Assembly (NCBI RefSeq): GCF_018918145.1
Contig: NZ_JAHLPX010000007.1
Coordinates: 1-64,000, forward strand
DNA length: 64,000 nucleotides
Source of the DNA: Anaerotignum sp. MSJ-24
GTDB lineage: Bacteria > Bacillota > Clostridia > Lachnospirales > Anaerotignaceae
Direction: 5' to 3'
In this document: one piece after another, positions 9,101 through 18,700 of the stretch
Layout: each line of letters starts with the position of its first letter
How positions within the stretch are numbered: position 1 is the first letter of the stretch
Notes under the pieces: generated by a model
Told to the model about the DNA's origin: nothing
Databases searched by the model: none
What the model saw: only the letters and a program-made list of their open reading frames with translations
Position numbers and translations under genes: made by a program

Positions 9101-9574
9101 TTACTGTTTTGTTACCTCTATAAATTCGGCATCTACATATTTTGCAATATCCTCCGGATTGGCGATTATCTGACAGCCTCTTACGCCTGCACTTATGCTT
9201 ATTTCGTCAAAAAGTATTGCACTTTCATCAATGAAGGTCGGAAATTTCTTTTTCATGCCGATGGGTGAACAGCCGCCTCTTATATAGCCCGTAAGGCCGA
9301 GAAGGTCCTTGACATGGAGCATTTCCACTTTTTTGTTTTTTGATACTGTTGCGGCTTTTTTCAAATCAAGCTCTTCATCAACCGGTATACAGAATACAAC
9401 AGGTCCGGTTTTGTCGCCTTTGGTAACGAGAGTTTTAAAAACCTGCTCTGCCGGAATACCGAGAACTTCTGCCGCATGATGTCCGGAAAGGTCGCTTTCG
9501 TCATATTCGTATTCTTTTGTGCTGTATTTAATGCCTGCCGCATCAAGCAGACGCATTGCGTTTGTTTTTACCAT
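9101..9574 (-). CDS. ybaK: Cys-tRNA(Pro)/Cys-tRNA(Cys) deacylase, YbaK/EbsC family
   Basis: YbaK hydrolyses cysteine mischarged on tRNA-Pro, a trans-editing activity. The 157-residue protein has the family pattern HAAEVLGIPAEQVFKTLV, the conserved Lys region, and RGGCSPIGMKKKFP. I placed the start at ATG 9574 because GGAG sits nine bases before it; the ATG at 9589 lacks a ribosome binding site and contains that GGAG in its own first codons. It is divergent from the Lin0512 gene. Confidence 0.9.
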   Translation of the reverse strand: MVKTNAMRLLDAAGIKYSTKEYEYDESDLSGHHAAEVLGIPAEQVFKTLVTKGDKTGPVVFCIPVDEELDLKKAATVSKNKKVEMLHVKDLLGLTGYIRGGCSPIGMKKKFPTFIDESAILFDEISISAGVRGCQIIANPEDIAKYVDAEFIEVTKQ

Positions 9575-9682
9575 AATTTTGTTCTCCATTATATTATTTT
9601 ATGTTATAATTATAAAAAGCTGTATATGGAACAATAACAAGCTTCCGTATAAGAATATTAATACATTAGGAGATGAATTTCA

Positions 9683-10036
9683 ATGAAAAGATTTCTTGTT
9701 GAGTTTGCTATGGGTACCGATCTTCACGGACAGGATGTAACAAAGGCTGCTTGTAAGGCAGTAAGAAACGCAATTTCAAACTGTTGCCTTTGCGGAATTT
9801 CCGATTGCCTCGGTATTGAGGACCTCGGAGAGCATATGCACATTCATGTTAAGCTTGGTTCTACAAATCCCGAAGGAATTGATGTTGAAAAGGTTAAGGC
9901 AGAGCTTCCTATCGGTACGGTTGATGTTGAATGCGTTCCCGGAGGTATGCAGTGCGAAGGCCTTCATGTTGATAAATTCGGCGAAGGCGATAAAATAACA
10001 ATGGTTATTGCCGCACTTACCGTTTATGTAAAATAA
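9683..10036 (+). CDS. Lin0512 family protein
   Basis: A 117-residue protein of the conserved Lin0512 family (TIGR02058 in my memory), recognisable from MKRFLVEFAMGTDLHGQDVTKAA and CVPGGMQCEGLHVDKFGEGD-like ending. No biochemical function has been assigned. Its start at 9683 follows AGGAGATG. It is 18 bases upstream of the ArsC/Spx-like gene, so the two likely form an operon. Several Cys and His residues (CCLCGISDC, EHMHIHVKL) could bind metal, which is only an inference. Confidence 0.8.
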   Translation: MKRFLVEFAMGTDLHGQDVTKAACKAVRNAISNCCLCGISDCLGIEDLGEHMHIHVKLGSTNPEGIDVEKVKAELPIGTVDVECVPGGMQCEGLHVDKFGEGDKITMVIAALTVYVK

Positions 10037-10053
10037 TAACGGAGGCTTTTGAT

Positions 10054-10410
10054 ATGGGAGTTTTATTTTTGGAATATCCTAAATGCAGTACTTGCAAAAA
10101 GGCTAAGAAATGGCTTGAGGATAATTCGGTTGAGTTTACCGACAGACATATTAAAGAGGAAAATCCTACCGCAGAGGAATTGAGTGAATGGCATAAGAAA
10201 AGCGGTCTGCCTTTAAAGAAATTCTTCAATACGAGTGGAGTATTGTATAAGGAGCTTAAGCTTAAGGATAAGCTTCCGGAAATGAGTGAGCAGGAACAGC
10301 TTGAGCTGCTTGCCACCGACGGAATGCTTGTGAAAAGACCGCTAATAATAGGCGAGAATTTTGTGCTTGTAGGATTTAAGGAAGCTGAATGGGAAAAACT
10401 TAAGAAGTAA
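10054..10410 (+). CDS. ArsC/Spx family thioredoxin-fold protein
   Basis: A 118-residue protein of the ArsC/Spx/MgsR family. It has YPKCSTCKKAKKWL near the N-terminus, giving a CxxC as in Spx-type proteins, and the conserved MLVKRPLIIG segment at about residues 90-99. Members are arsenate reductases, Spx regulators or YffB-like reductases; no ars genes are nearby, so a redox-response role is more likely than arsenate reduction. Its start follows ACGGAGG and the gene ends at a strong hairpin. Confidence 0.85.
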   Translation: MGVLFLEYPKCSTCKKAKKWLEDNSVEFTDRHIKEENPTAEELSEWHKKSGLPLKKFFNTSGVLYKELKLKDKLPEMSEQEQLELLATDGMLVKRPLIIGENFVLVGFKEAEWEKLKK

Positions 10411-10415
10411 TAATT

Positions 10416-10456
10416 AAACGCACAATACCGTTTTCGGTACTGTGCGTTTGCTTTTT
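10416..10456. terminator. Bidirectional terminator
   Basis: Stem AAACGCACA / TGTGCGTTT with an inner TACCG/CGGTA and a TTTT loop, followed by CTTTTT. It serves the ArsC-like gene and the converging DUF2161 gene. Confidence 0.85.
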
Positions 10457-11168
10457 AAATACTATTATTTACTAAATTTCTGTAGTATTCAACTGCTTTC
10501 GTGTACTCATTGCCATTAAGTATTTCGAATCCTTTTTCACTTATTCCGTAAACACCTTTGCTTATTTTTGTAAACCAACCATAATAATTGCTTCTCGGTA
10601 TACGGTCGGCATATACATCATTCAGTTCTGCTTTAAGCATTGCAGGTGTTACATTTCCGTTTTTTTCCGCAAGACAGAGAGCATGTATACACTTTTCCTT
10701 ATATGCGGTAAGGATTTTGGTTTTGTTTATGCCACCGATGTTTTCATTTACGTTTCTGTCCTTAAATTCCTTTGAAAGCTTGGATTTTTTATTACTGTTG
10801 TGTTTCTGGGAATGTCCTGACGGAACGGAAACAATATCGACTGTTTTAAGCTCGCTGTCCATTGCGACGGTTATTATGCCTATATCAAGCTTTTTCATAA
10901 GCTTAAGCATATTACGCCATTCTGTGCTTTTTGCACCCTTCTTCGGTCTTGGAATAACCACATAAACAAGGTCGGAAACAGACTGGCGTTCCAATGCTTG
11001 ATAAACCAGCTTAAGGCAGAAGCTTGTTTTAAGCTCGGCAATTATCGTTTCGCTGTCCTTTACTGCCACAAGGTCGCAGTTTTTTACTTCAGCCTGAACA
11101 GTATATCCAACCGATTCAAAATATTCACAGACAGGTGCATATAAATCCGATTCTTTAAAATCCGGCAT
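10455..11168 (-). CDS. DUF2161 protein, putative PD-(D/E)XK phosphodiesterase
   Basis: A 237-residue protein matching the DUF2161 family: it opens MPDFKESDLYAPVCEYFES and has EVKNCDLVAVKDSETIIAELKTSF, where the Asp and the E-x-K form the PD-(D/E)XK nuclease core (about residues 28-48). SVSDLVYVVIPRPKKG is another family segment. The C-terminal third contains a winged-helix-like region (IPRSNYYGWFTKISKGVYGISEKG). Its function is unknown; it may act on DNA. It starts two bases after the pepP stop and is probably cotranscribed with pepP. Confidence 0.8.
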   Translation of the reverse strand: MPDFKESDLYAPVCEYFESVGYTVQAEVKNCDLVAVKDSETIIAELKTSFCLKLVYQALERQSVSDLVYVVIPRPKKGAKSTEWRNMLKLMKKLDIGIITVAMDSELKTVDIVSVPSGHSQKHNSNKKSKLSKEFKDRNVNENIGGINKTKILTAYKEKCIHALCLAEKNGNVTPAMLKAELNDVYADRIPRSNYYGWFTKISKGVYGISEKGFEILNGNEYTKAVEYYRNLVNNSI

Positions 11169-11169
11169 A

Positions 11170-12420
11170 TCATTTACCGCCTGCCATAAAGGCTTCTATT
11201 TCATCGGTTGTTTTCATAAAGCCTTCGGATAATATTTCACAGCCGTTATCGGTAACAAGAGCATCATCTTCAATTCGTATTCCTATTGAATATTCCTCTA
11301 TATAAAGTCCGGGTTCTACCGTAAGCACCATTCCCGGCTCAAGTATTCTGTCGCCGTATCTTCCGATGTCGTGTGTTTCGGCACCGAGATAATGGCTTAC
11401 ACCGTGATAGTAGTATTTTGCAACATCCTCCGGTGTTTCGACAAGACCTATTTTTTTAAGCTCTTCAAAATAATGCTCTTTTAAAACCTCGTTAAGGCGA
11501 GAAAATCTTATACCGGGCTTTATTGTATCGATAACCTTCTGCTGTCCGGAAAGAACTATATCATAAATCTGTTTCTGTAACGGTGTGAATTTTCCGTTTA
11601 CGGGAAATGTTCTCGAAATATCTCCGTTGTACCAGTCTACCTGTGCACCGGCATCTATCAGTATAAGATCACCGTCCTCTGCAAGTGCATGGTTATCGCT
11701 GTAATGAAGTATTGTGCCTCGTTTTCCCGATGCGGCTATTGTTTTGAAAGCCTTGTCACGTACTCCGTTTTTAGTGAGAACATAATCGAAATAAGCCTCG
11801 ATTTCATATTCATACATATTTGCATGAGCGTTTTTCATCATTTCCGCAATGCCGTCTGTTGTTATTTTTATAGCCTTACGCATAAGGTCAAGCTCATAGT
11901 CCTCTTTTATTATACGAAGTCCGGCAAAGAACTGATAAGCGTCAATCATATCAACGGCAGGGAACTTTTTGCGGAATTCATATGCGAATTTAAGGCTTTC
12001 GGTTTCTGCCGCATCCCAGTCACGGTCTTCAAGGTCAACATATATATGCTTAATATTGTTTTTGAAAACCGTTTCCGCAATATCGCTTCTGAATTTGTCT
12101 GTATATGAAATATCGGTTATGCCCGATTCTGCCGTTGCTTCTTCCGGAGTTATGTTTGCACCTACCCATTTGGCAAGATAACCGTTATCTCTTTCAATAT
12201 AAAGAGTTACGCTTTCTGTTGTTTCTGTTTTTGTAAAAAGTACGATTTCATTTTCGCGGTCAATACCTGTTACATAATAAAAATTTCTGTCCGGTGAAAA
12301 CATATATTTTTCATCACCGCGTTTATATGGTGCATGACCATTAAAAAGAACGAGAACGGAATCGTTCATCATGCGTTTAAACACTTTTTTTCTGTTGTTT
12401 GTTACAAATTCTTTTTTCAT
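11170..12420 (-). CDS. pepP: Xaa-Pro aminopeptidase (M24B family)
   Basis: Aminopeptidase P removes an N-terminal residue before proline, using two metal ions. The 416-residue protein has an N-terminal creatinase-like domain (starting MKKEFVTNNRKKVF) and the pita-bread catalytic domain with metal ligands in LIDAGAQVDWYNGDISRTFP (two Asp), YHGVSHYLG (His), VEPGLY (Glu) and IRIEDD (Glu). The ATG at 12420 is nine bases from AGGAG; the ATG at 12429 overlaps that site. It is transcribed from a promoter that overlaps the divergent DUF362 promoter. Confidence 0.93.
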   Translation of the reverse strand: MKKEFVTNNRKKVFKRMMNDSVLVLFNGHAPYKRGDEKYMFSPDRNFYYVTGIDRENEIVLFTKTETTESVTLYIERDNGYLAKWVGANITPEEATAESGITDISYTDKFRSDIAETVFKNNIKHIYVDLEDRDWDAAETESLKFAYEFRKKFPAVDMIDAYQFFAGLRIIKEDYELDLMRKAIKITTDGIAEMMKNAHANMYEYEIEAYFDYVLTKNGVRDKAFKTIAASGKRGTILHYSDNHALAEDGDLILIDAGAQVDWYNGDISRTFPVNGKFTPLQKQIYDIVLSGQQKVIDTIKPGIRFSRLNEVLKEHYFEELKKIGLVETPEDVAKYYYHGVSHYLGAETHDIGRYGDRILEPGMVLTVEPGLYIEEYSIGIRIEDDALVTDNGCEILSEGFMKTTDEIEAFMAGGK

Positions 12421-12439
12421 GTCAATCATCTCCTGTCTA

Positions 12440-12468
12440 TTGGATTATAACACAAAAGCTGATATAAT
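12440..12468 (+). promoter_or_regulatory. Promoter of the DUF362-ferredoxin gene
   Basis: TTGGAT at 12440-12445, 17-bp spacer, TATAAT at 12463-12468; the start codon is 24 bases further. It overlaps the opposite promoter at 12444-12472. Confidence 0.75.
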
Positions 12469-12472
12469 CAAA
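12444..12472 (-). promoter_or_regulatory. Promoter of pepP
   Basis: On the minus strand TTTGAT (12472-12467), 17-bp spacer, TATAAT (12449-12444). It is almost completely superimposed on the forward promoter at 12440-12468, so only one polymerase can occupy the region at a time. Confidence 0.7.
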
Positions 12473-12492
12473 CAACATAGGAGGATAAGCAT

Positions 12493-13638
12493 ATGTATAA
12501 TGCGGTATTACATGAATGCAGAGATTATGAATACGATAAAGTAAAAGAAATTATAAAAAAATCAATAGATGAGCTTGGCGGCATTGGAAAATTTGTGAAC
12601 AAAGGCGAAAGAGTCCTTATCAAGCCTAACCTTATAATGATGAAAGCTCCGGACAAGGCGGCAACAACGCACCCGTCGGTTGTACGAGCCGTTGCCGAGC
12701 TTGTTGCGGAGGCAGGCGGAAAGACTGTTATTGCGGAAAGTCCTGGAGGCCCGTTCAATGAGCGTATGCTTAAAGCAATTTATTCGGCCTGTGGAATTAC
12801 CGATGCGGCAGAAAAAAGCGGTGCAGAGCTTAATTATAATACAGGAACAAAAGATGTATCATATCCGGAAGGAAAGCTGCTAAAGCGAATAACGGTTATA
12901 GACGAGCTTACAAAAGCTGATAAGGTAATAAATATATCTAAATTAAAAACTCATGGAATGATGAGAATGACAGCGGCAGTAAAAAATCTTTTCGGTACTA
13001 TACCGGGAACGATGAAGGCTGAATATCATCTGAACAGATCAAATCCCGATGATTTTGCGGAGGCACTTATAGATATATGCAGATATGCAAAGCCGGTGCT
13101 GAATATTGTTGATGCGGTTGTAGGAATGGAAGAAAACGGCCCGACAGGAGGATCACCGAGAAAAATAGGTGCGTTGCTTACATCCACGAATCCGTTTGCT
13201 TTGGATATAATGTGCGCATATATGATAAATGTACCTTATACAGATGTACCCGTTTGTGTTCATGCGGTAGAAAGAGGCTTAAGCCCGAAAAGCATTGATG
13301 AAATAAATATAATCGGTGACGATATAAGTAAATTTGTTATAACGGATTTTAAAGCTCCTAAGGCAATACTTGTCAATGTTACGGAAAATCTTCCAAAGCC
13401 TGTTTATAAGGCCGTAAACAATATTCTCCAGCCTTATCCGGTATTTAATAAGGACAAATGCGTCGGCTGTGGAAGATGTGCGGAAAATTGTCCGCCGTCG
13501 GCGTTAAAAATGAAGGACAAAAGACCAAGCTTTGATAAGAGCAAATGTATAAGATGTTTCTGCTGTCAGGAGCTTTGTCCGGCTGTGGCGATTGATATAA
13601 AAAGACCGCTGTTTTACAGGATTTTTTCGTCATTATAA
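12493..13638 (+). CDS. DUF362 domain protein with C-terminal 2x[4Fe-4S] ferredoxin
   Basis: A 381-residue protein. Residues 1-310 form a DUF362 domain (segments LIKPNLIM, ESPGGPFNERML, ISKLKTHGMMRMTAAVKNLFG, DAVVGMEENGPTGG). The last 70 residues carry two ferredoxin motifs, CVGCGRCAENCP and CIRCFCCQELCP, each able to hold a [4Fe-4S] cluster. The second motif has the order CxxCxCCxxxCP, with an extra Cys. The family is common in anaerobes and is thought to be an electron-transfer or flavin/iron-sulfur enzyme; the substrate is unknown. Start follows TAGGAGG. Confidence 0.88.
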   Translation: MYNAVLHECRDYEYDKVKEIIKKSIDELGGIGKFVNKGERVLIKPNLIMMKAPDKAATTHPSVVRAVAELVAEAGGKTVIAESPGGPFNERMLKAIYSACGITDAAEKSGAELNYNTGTKDVSYPEGKLLKRITVIDELTKADKVINISKLKTHGMMRMTAAVKNLFGTIPGTMKAEYHLNRSNPDDFAEALIDICRYAKPVLNIVDAVVGMEENGPTGGSPRKIGALLTSTNPFALDIMCAYMINVPYTDVPVCVHAVERGLSPKSIDEINIIGDDISKFVITDFKAPKAILVNVTENLPKPVYKAVNNILQPYPVFNKDKCVGCGRCAENCPPSALKMKDKRPSFDKSKCIRCFCCQELCPAVAIDIKRPLFYRIFSSL

Positions 13639-13662
13639 AATAGAAAAATTAAATATATTTTA

Positions 13663-13691
13663 TTGACTTAATTATTATTCAGTGGTATATT
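13663..13691 (+). promoter_or_regulatory. Promoter of ridA
   Basis: TTGACT, 17-bp spacer, TATATT at 13686-13691, with AGGAGG 30 bases further and the ridA ATG at 13736. Confidence 0.8.
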
Positions 13692-13735
13692 TATCTCAAT
13701 AATATTTATGAGAACAATAACAGGAGGTAAGTATA

Positions 13736-14110
13736 ATGCTTAAATTCACATCTACACCCAACGCACCTTCAGCTATCGGACCTTATTCACAGGCTGTTGC
13801 TGTAAACGGAATTCTTTTCACATCAGGACAGGTTGCTCTTATGCCCGGAACAGGTGAAATCGTAGGAACAACAATCGAAGAGCAGGCTGAACAGGTTTGC
13901 AAGAACCTCGGTGCTATTCTTGAAGCAAACGGAATCGGTTTTGATAAGGTTATCAAAACAACATGCTTCCTTGCTGATATGAACGACTTTGCCACATTCA
14001 ACGAAGTATACGGAAAATACTTTGTAAGCAAACCTGCACGTTCATGCGTTGCTGTTAAGACACTTCCCAAGAACCTTCTTTGCGAAGTAGAAGTTATCGC
14101 TGAATTATAA
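13736..14110 (+). CDS. ridA: RidA family reactive enamine/imine deaminase
   Basis: RidA hydrolyses 2-aminoacrylate and related enamines formed by PLP enzymes, protecting them from damage. The 124-residue protein has the normal length and signatures: APSAIGPYSQAV near the N-terminus, and KPARSCVAVKTLPK, whose Arg binds the substrate carboxylate, with the C-terminal CEVEVIAEL. It has a strong own promoter and terminator. The next gene, convergent, is a YheO-type regulator; such regulators often lie near ridA-like or amino-acid catabolism genes. Confidence 0.95.
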   Translation: MLKFTSTPNAPSAIGPYSQAVAVNGILFTSGQVALMPGTGEIVGTTIEEQAEQVCKNLGAILEANGIGFDKVIKTTCFLADMNDFATFNEVYGKYFVSKPARSCVAVKTLPKNLLCEVEVIAEL

Positions 14111-14124
14111 TTCATAAAAACACG

Positions 14125-14159
14125 AAAAGCCTGTGGATAATTTGTCCGCAGGCTTTTTT
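14125..14159 (+). terminator. Terminator after ridA
   Basis: Stem AAAAGCCTGTGGA / TCCGCAGGCTTTT with one wobble, followed by six T. Confidence 0.85.
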
Positions 14160-14188
14160 GCATATAATTGATTATTAAATAATTCAAA

Positions 14189-14860
14189 TCAATCTTTTTT
14201 CTGATTTTTGAAATTACGTATGTGCATATAAACGGTGTTTTTCGAAATGCCGAGTATGCTTGCAACCTTGACAACGGAATCCTTCATATTGAAAATACCG
14301 TCTGAGTATAATGAGAAAATAATCTCTCGGTTTCTGTTGACAGCCTGAATTGTTCTGTCGGCAAAAACTCTTTCTCTTGCGGCGGTAAGCTTTTCAGAGA
14401 TAAGCTCGTCAACATTTTCGGCAAGAGTTTCGTTTATTATGGCAACCTTCTGCGAAACATCGGGATTTATTGATTCCATAAACGAATAAAGCGGAGAATC
14501 AAGATAGAAATTAATGCAGAGCATTCCTATAACCTTGCCATGCTTGCCCTTAATTGCGTTTGTACATGATTTAAGCGGTTTTCCGGACACATTTTTGTTG
14601 TAATAGGTCATTGAACGGAAATTGGGATCTGCTTTTATGTTGCTGAGCATTTTTAAACCGAAATCGGTTATCGGTGAACCTTCTTTTCTGCCGGAATGGT
14701 TGTTTACGATTTTTATTACAGAGTGGTCAAAGCTTGAAAAACTGTGAACAACAAGCTCATAGCAGTCTCCGAGATATTCTCCAAGTCCTTCTGCAAGATT
14801 GCAGTATTCTTCAAGTATAAGTTTATCGAATTCAGTCAATGTAATGGGTAAATGTTCCAT
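14189..14860 (-). CDS. YheO-like PAS domain transcriptional regulator (DauR family)
   Basis: A 223-residue protein. Residues 10-130 resemble the YheO-like PAS domain (GLGEYLGDCYELVVHSF, GRKEGSPITDFGL, GKHGKVIGMLCINFYLD). The C-terminal 60 residues form a helix-turn-helix (VVKVASILGISKNTVYMHIRN), as in DauR, which controls D-arginine catabolism. The effector here is unknown. The helix-turn-helix is at the very end, as expected for the family. It converges on ridA. Control of ridA or of amino-acid degradation elsewhere is possible but not shown. Confidence 0.85.
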   Translation of the reverse strand: MEHLPITLTEFDKLILEEYCNLAEGLGEYLGDCYELVVHSFSSFDHSVIKIVNNHSGRKEGSPITDFGLKMLSNIKADPNFRSMTYYNKNVSGKPLKSCTNAIKGKHGKVIGMLCINFYLDSPLYSFMESINPDVSQKVAIINETLAENVDELISEKLTAARERVFADRTIQAVNRNREIIFSLYSDGIFNMKDSVVKVASILGISKNTVYMHIRNFKNQKKD

Positions 14861-15073
14861 ACTTACTACTCCTTTGCGAATAAAATTATAAAGGCTCTTT
14901 ACATAGAAAACTGCTGTTTTAATCCATCTTTATAAAGAAAATTAGGTATCTTTATATTAATTGTAACAATATTATACAGTAAATTATAAAAAATGTCCAG
15001 TTGTTAAAGCTTATCAATGAAAAAATCTGATATATTTGAAAATAAAAATTCAATTTAAGACAATATTTTTGTA
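14861..15073. other. AT-rich intergenic region
   Basis: Divergent spacer between the YheO-type gene and the TetR operon. Apart from the TetR promoter and operator downstream of 15074 I see no RNA gene, ORF with a ribosome binding site, or repeat in it. Confidence 0.5.
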
Positions 15074-15102
15074 TTGATACCTCAAAATCATTTGTGTATA
15101 AT
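15074..15102 (+). promoter_or_regulatory. Promoter of the TetR/plsA-like operon
   Basis: TTGATA at 15074-15079, 17-bp spacer, TATAAT at 15097-15102. The predicted start of transcription, about 15109, is immediately next to the inverted repeat at 15112-15129. Confidence 0.85.
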
Positions 15103-15111
15103 AATCTAATG

Positions 15112-15129
15112 ACAGACCGACCAGTCTGT
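15112..15129 (+). promoter_or_regulatory. TetR-type operator (inverted repeat)
   Basis: ACAGAC-CGACCA-GTCTGT: a perfect 6-bp inverted repeat with a 6-bp centre, just downstream of the -10 box and 22 bases before the TetR start codon. Its position and GAC...GTC half-sites fit autorepression by the TetR protein encoded next. Confidence 0.8.
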
Positions 15130-15151
15130 ATTTACTTATATGGAGAGATTG

Positions 15152-15775
15152 ATGATGAATTTAAGAGACAGCATTGTTCAATCGGTGTTTGATTTATTCA
15201 TATCAAAGGGCATTGATAATGTTTCTGTCAACGATATAATAAAAGAGCTGAATATGACAAAGGGCGGCTTTTATTATTATTTTAAAAGCAAAGACGAGCT
15301 TATAAGCGAAATAATTGATAAGCACGTTATCAAAATAATATGGCGTCAGCTCAGGCTTGCGGAAGAACAGGTAAGCGCCGAAGGTCTGCCGGTTAAGGAA
15401 AAAATGCGTATGTTCTATACAATAGTTCCGAGACCGTGTATCGTTGATGAACAGGATAATATAATACAGTGTTACAGCATAAAGAAATTTTACTTTCTGC
15501 TGTATGACCTGATTGATAAGTTTCCGAGGCTCAGCGATGAATATAAAAAATACTACATTGAAAACAGAAATATATTTATTAATATAATTAATGAAGGCAA
15601 AAAACAGAATGTTGTAAGACATGACATTGATTCAGAAAATTTTGCAGAGCTGCTTATGGCAACAAGAGACGGTATGTTTTCTCTTTATATGATAAACGGA
15701 GAGGAATGTATTGGTGAAAAAATAAAAATGTCGTTTGATGTTATATGGCAGCAGTTAAGTAATGAGGAGATTTGA
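15152..15775 (+). CDS. TetR family transcriptional regulator (plsR-like position)
   Basis: A 207-residue TetR/AcrR regulator. The N-terminal helix-turn-helix is clear: [19 protein letters not shown] followed by [24 protein letters not shown]. The C-terminal domain is the variable ligand-binding part. ATG 15152 (or 15155) is correctly spaced from GGAGAG at 15142-15147; ATG 15140 precedes that site. The gene has an operator-like palindrome over its transcription start and is joined to the downstream 1415-residue protein by a one-base gap, so it should regulate that gene and itself. The ligand may be a lipid or acyl-CoA by analogy with similar TetR proteins, which is inference. Confidence 0.92.
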   Translation: MMNLRDSIVQSVFDLFISKGIDNVSVNDIIKELNMTKGGFYYYFKSKDELISEIIDKHVIKIIWRQLRLAEEQVSAEGLPVKEKMRMFYTIVPRPCIVDEQDNIIQCYSIKKFYFLLYDLIDKFPRLSDEYKKYYIENRNIFINIINEGKKQNVVRHDIDSENFAELLMATRDGMFSLYMINGEECIGEKIKMSFDVIWQQLSNEEI

Positions 15776-15776
15776 T

Positions 15777-18700
15777 ATGTCAGATTTATTAAGAATGGGT
15801 ATTGACGTTGGTTCAACAACGGTCAAGGTTGTTATTATAGACGAAAAGGACAATATGCTCTTCAACCGTTATGAAAGACATTATTCGGAGGTTCTCGATA
15901 CGGTTAAAAAGCTTGTTGAAGAGGCATATTCGACAATAGGAAAAAATAATGTTTCTGCAATGATTACGGGAAGCGGTGGCGTTTCTCTTTCCGAGGCAGT
16001 GGATATTCCGTTTATACAGGAGGTTGTTGCAACAGCCAATGCCATTGAAAAGGTAATTCCCAAAACAAACGTAGCAATCGAGCTTGGCGGTGAAGATGCC
16101 AAGATTATATATTTTGAAGGCGGTAATGTTGAAGAGCGTATGAACGGTATATGTGCCGGCGGTACAGGCTCGTTTATCGACCAGATGGCAAGCCTTCTCC
16201 AGACAGATGCGGAAGGGCTTAACGAGCTTGCAAAAAAGCACAATATAATTTATCCGATAGCGTCACGCTGTGGTGTATTTGCAAAAACGGATATTCAGCC
16301 GCTTATCAACGAAGGTGCTGCAAGAGAAGACCTTGCGGCATCAATTTTCCAGGCTGTTGTAAACCAGACAATAAGCGGTCTTGCCTGCGGTAAGCCTATC
16401 AGAGGAAACGTAGCATTTTTAGGCGGTCCTCTTCATTTCCTTTCCGAGCTCAGAGAAAGATTTATAGAAACTCTGGGACTTAATGAGGAAACGGCACTTA
16501 TGCCGGAAAATTCACATCTTTTTGCGGCATTCGGTTCGGCAATATCAGCCGATACAACAAAGGTTTCGGACTTTGAAACTCTTATTGCACATCTCGGAAA
16601 GAAAAATATTCTTTCTGCCGAAATAGCAAGACTTGAGCCTCTTTTCCATAATAAAGAGGAATATGACGAATTTACAAAAAGACATGAAAAGGCATCAGTG
16701 CCTAAAAAGGATTTAAAAACATATAAAGGAAACGCATTCCTCGGAATAGACGCAGGCTCGACAACAACAAAAACAGCACTTGTTGCCGATGATGGTTCTC
16801 TGCTTTATTCCTTCTATGCAAGCAACGAAGGAAATCCGCTTAAGGTTGTAATACAGTCACTCAATGAGCTTTATGATTTACTGCCCGAAGGCGTTACAAT
16901 AAAAAATTCATGTGTAACAGGTTACGGCGAAGGACTTATAAAAGAGGCTCTTATGATTGACCTCGGATACATAGAAACTGTTGCACATTATAAGGCTGCA
17001 GAATTCTTTAAGCCCGATGTAGACTTTATACTCGACATCGGCGGACAGGATATGAAGTGTATCAGAATTAAGGACGGCGTTATCGACAGCGTACTTCTTA
17101 ACGAGGCTTGTTCATCAGGCTGCGGTTCGTTTATCGAAACCTTCGCAAAGTCACTTAATTTCAGTGTACAGGACTTTGCAAAAGAGGCTCTTTTTGCGGA
17201 AAATCCCATTGACCTTGGTTCAAGATGTACTGTATTTATGAATTCAAGAGTAAAACAGGCTCAGAAGGAAGGAGCAAAGGTCAGCGACATTTCCGCAGGC
17301 CTTGCATACAGCGTTATAAAGAACGCACTTCTTAAGGTAATAAAAATTTCCGATCCTAAGGCACTCGGAAAGAGCATTGTTGTGCAGGGCGGTACATTCT
17401 ATAACAATGCGGTATTAAAGAGCTTTGAGCTTATTTCCGAAAGAGAGGCTGTCCGTCCTGACATTGCCGGAATAATGGGAGCTTTCGGAGCAGGACTTAT
17501 TGCACGAAACAAATATAAGGAAGGCTACAAAACAACAATGATAGACAGAGAGGCAATGAACTCTCTTGAAATAAGTACCAAGCATGCAAGATGCGGAAGA
17601 TGCACAAATAACTGTCTTCTTACAATAAACAATTTCTCCGGCGGCAGAAGATTTATAACAGGAAACCGTTGTGAAAAAGGTCTTGGAAAGGCTGAAAAGA
17701 ATAATGAAGTTCCCAACCTTTTCGAGTATAAGCTTCACAGACTTTTTGATTATACACCGCTTGATGAGAAGACTGCACCGAGAGGAGTAATCGGTATTCC
17801 GAGAGTGCTTAATATGTACGAGGATTATCCGTTCTGGTTTACTTTCTTTACAGACCTCGGTTTCAGCGTTAAGCTTTCTCCGGCGTCAAACAAGAAGGTA
17901 TATGAGGACGGAATGGAGTCCATACCGAGTGAATCTGTATGCTATCCGGCAAAGCTTGCACATGGACATATAATGAACCTTATAAACGAAGGTGTTAAGA
18001 GAATATTCTATCCCGGTATTCCTTATGAGAGAAAAGATATTATGTCGGCAGACAATAACTATAACTGCCCGATTGTTGCATCATATACAGAAAACATCAA
18101 AAACAATGTTGAGGAATTAAGAACAGAAAGCATTGATTTTGTTAATCCGTTCCTTGCCCTTACAGATGTAGACGTTGTTAAGTCAAGAATGGCACAGGAG
18201 CTTGAAAAATACGGAGTTAAAAAGGAAGAGGTTGAAAAAGCGGCCGATAAGGCATGGGACGAATGGACAGCATTCAGAAACGATATGCACAAGGAAGGCG
18301 AAAAAGCACTTAAGTATATCGAAGACAATCATATGATGGGTATTGTCCTTGCAGGAAGACCTTATCATACCGATCCTGAGGTAAACCATGGTATTCCGGA
18401 GCTTATAACAAGCTATAATCTTGCTGTATTCACAGAGGACTCCGTTGCACATCTCGGTAATGTTGAAAGACCGCTTGTTGTAAGGGACCAGTGGGCATAC
18501 CACTCAAGACTTTATGAGGCTGCGGCTTTTGTAAAAACAAGAAATGACCTTGAGCTTATACAGCTTAACTCCTTCGGCTGTGGTCTTGATGCGGTAACAA
18601 CAGATGAGGTTAAGGATATTCTTGTTGCGGCAGGAAAAATATATACAACACTTAAAATCGACGAGGTAAGCAATCTCGGTGCCGCAAGAATAAGAATACG

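Noticed and set aside
9605-9614. TATAAT boxes on both strands between ybaK and the Lin0512 gene
   Set aside because: No acceptable -35 at 16-18 bp for either direction.
14944-15082. AGGTATC/GATACCT inverted pair in the TetR spacer
   Set aside because: The halves are over 120 bases apart, too distant for an operator; the local 15112-15129 palindrome is far better.
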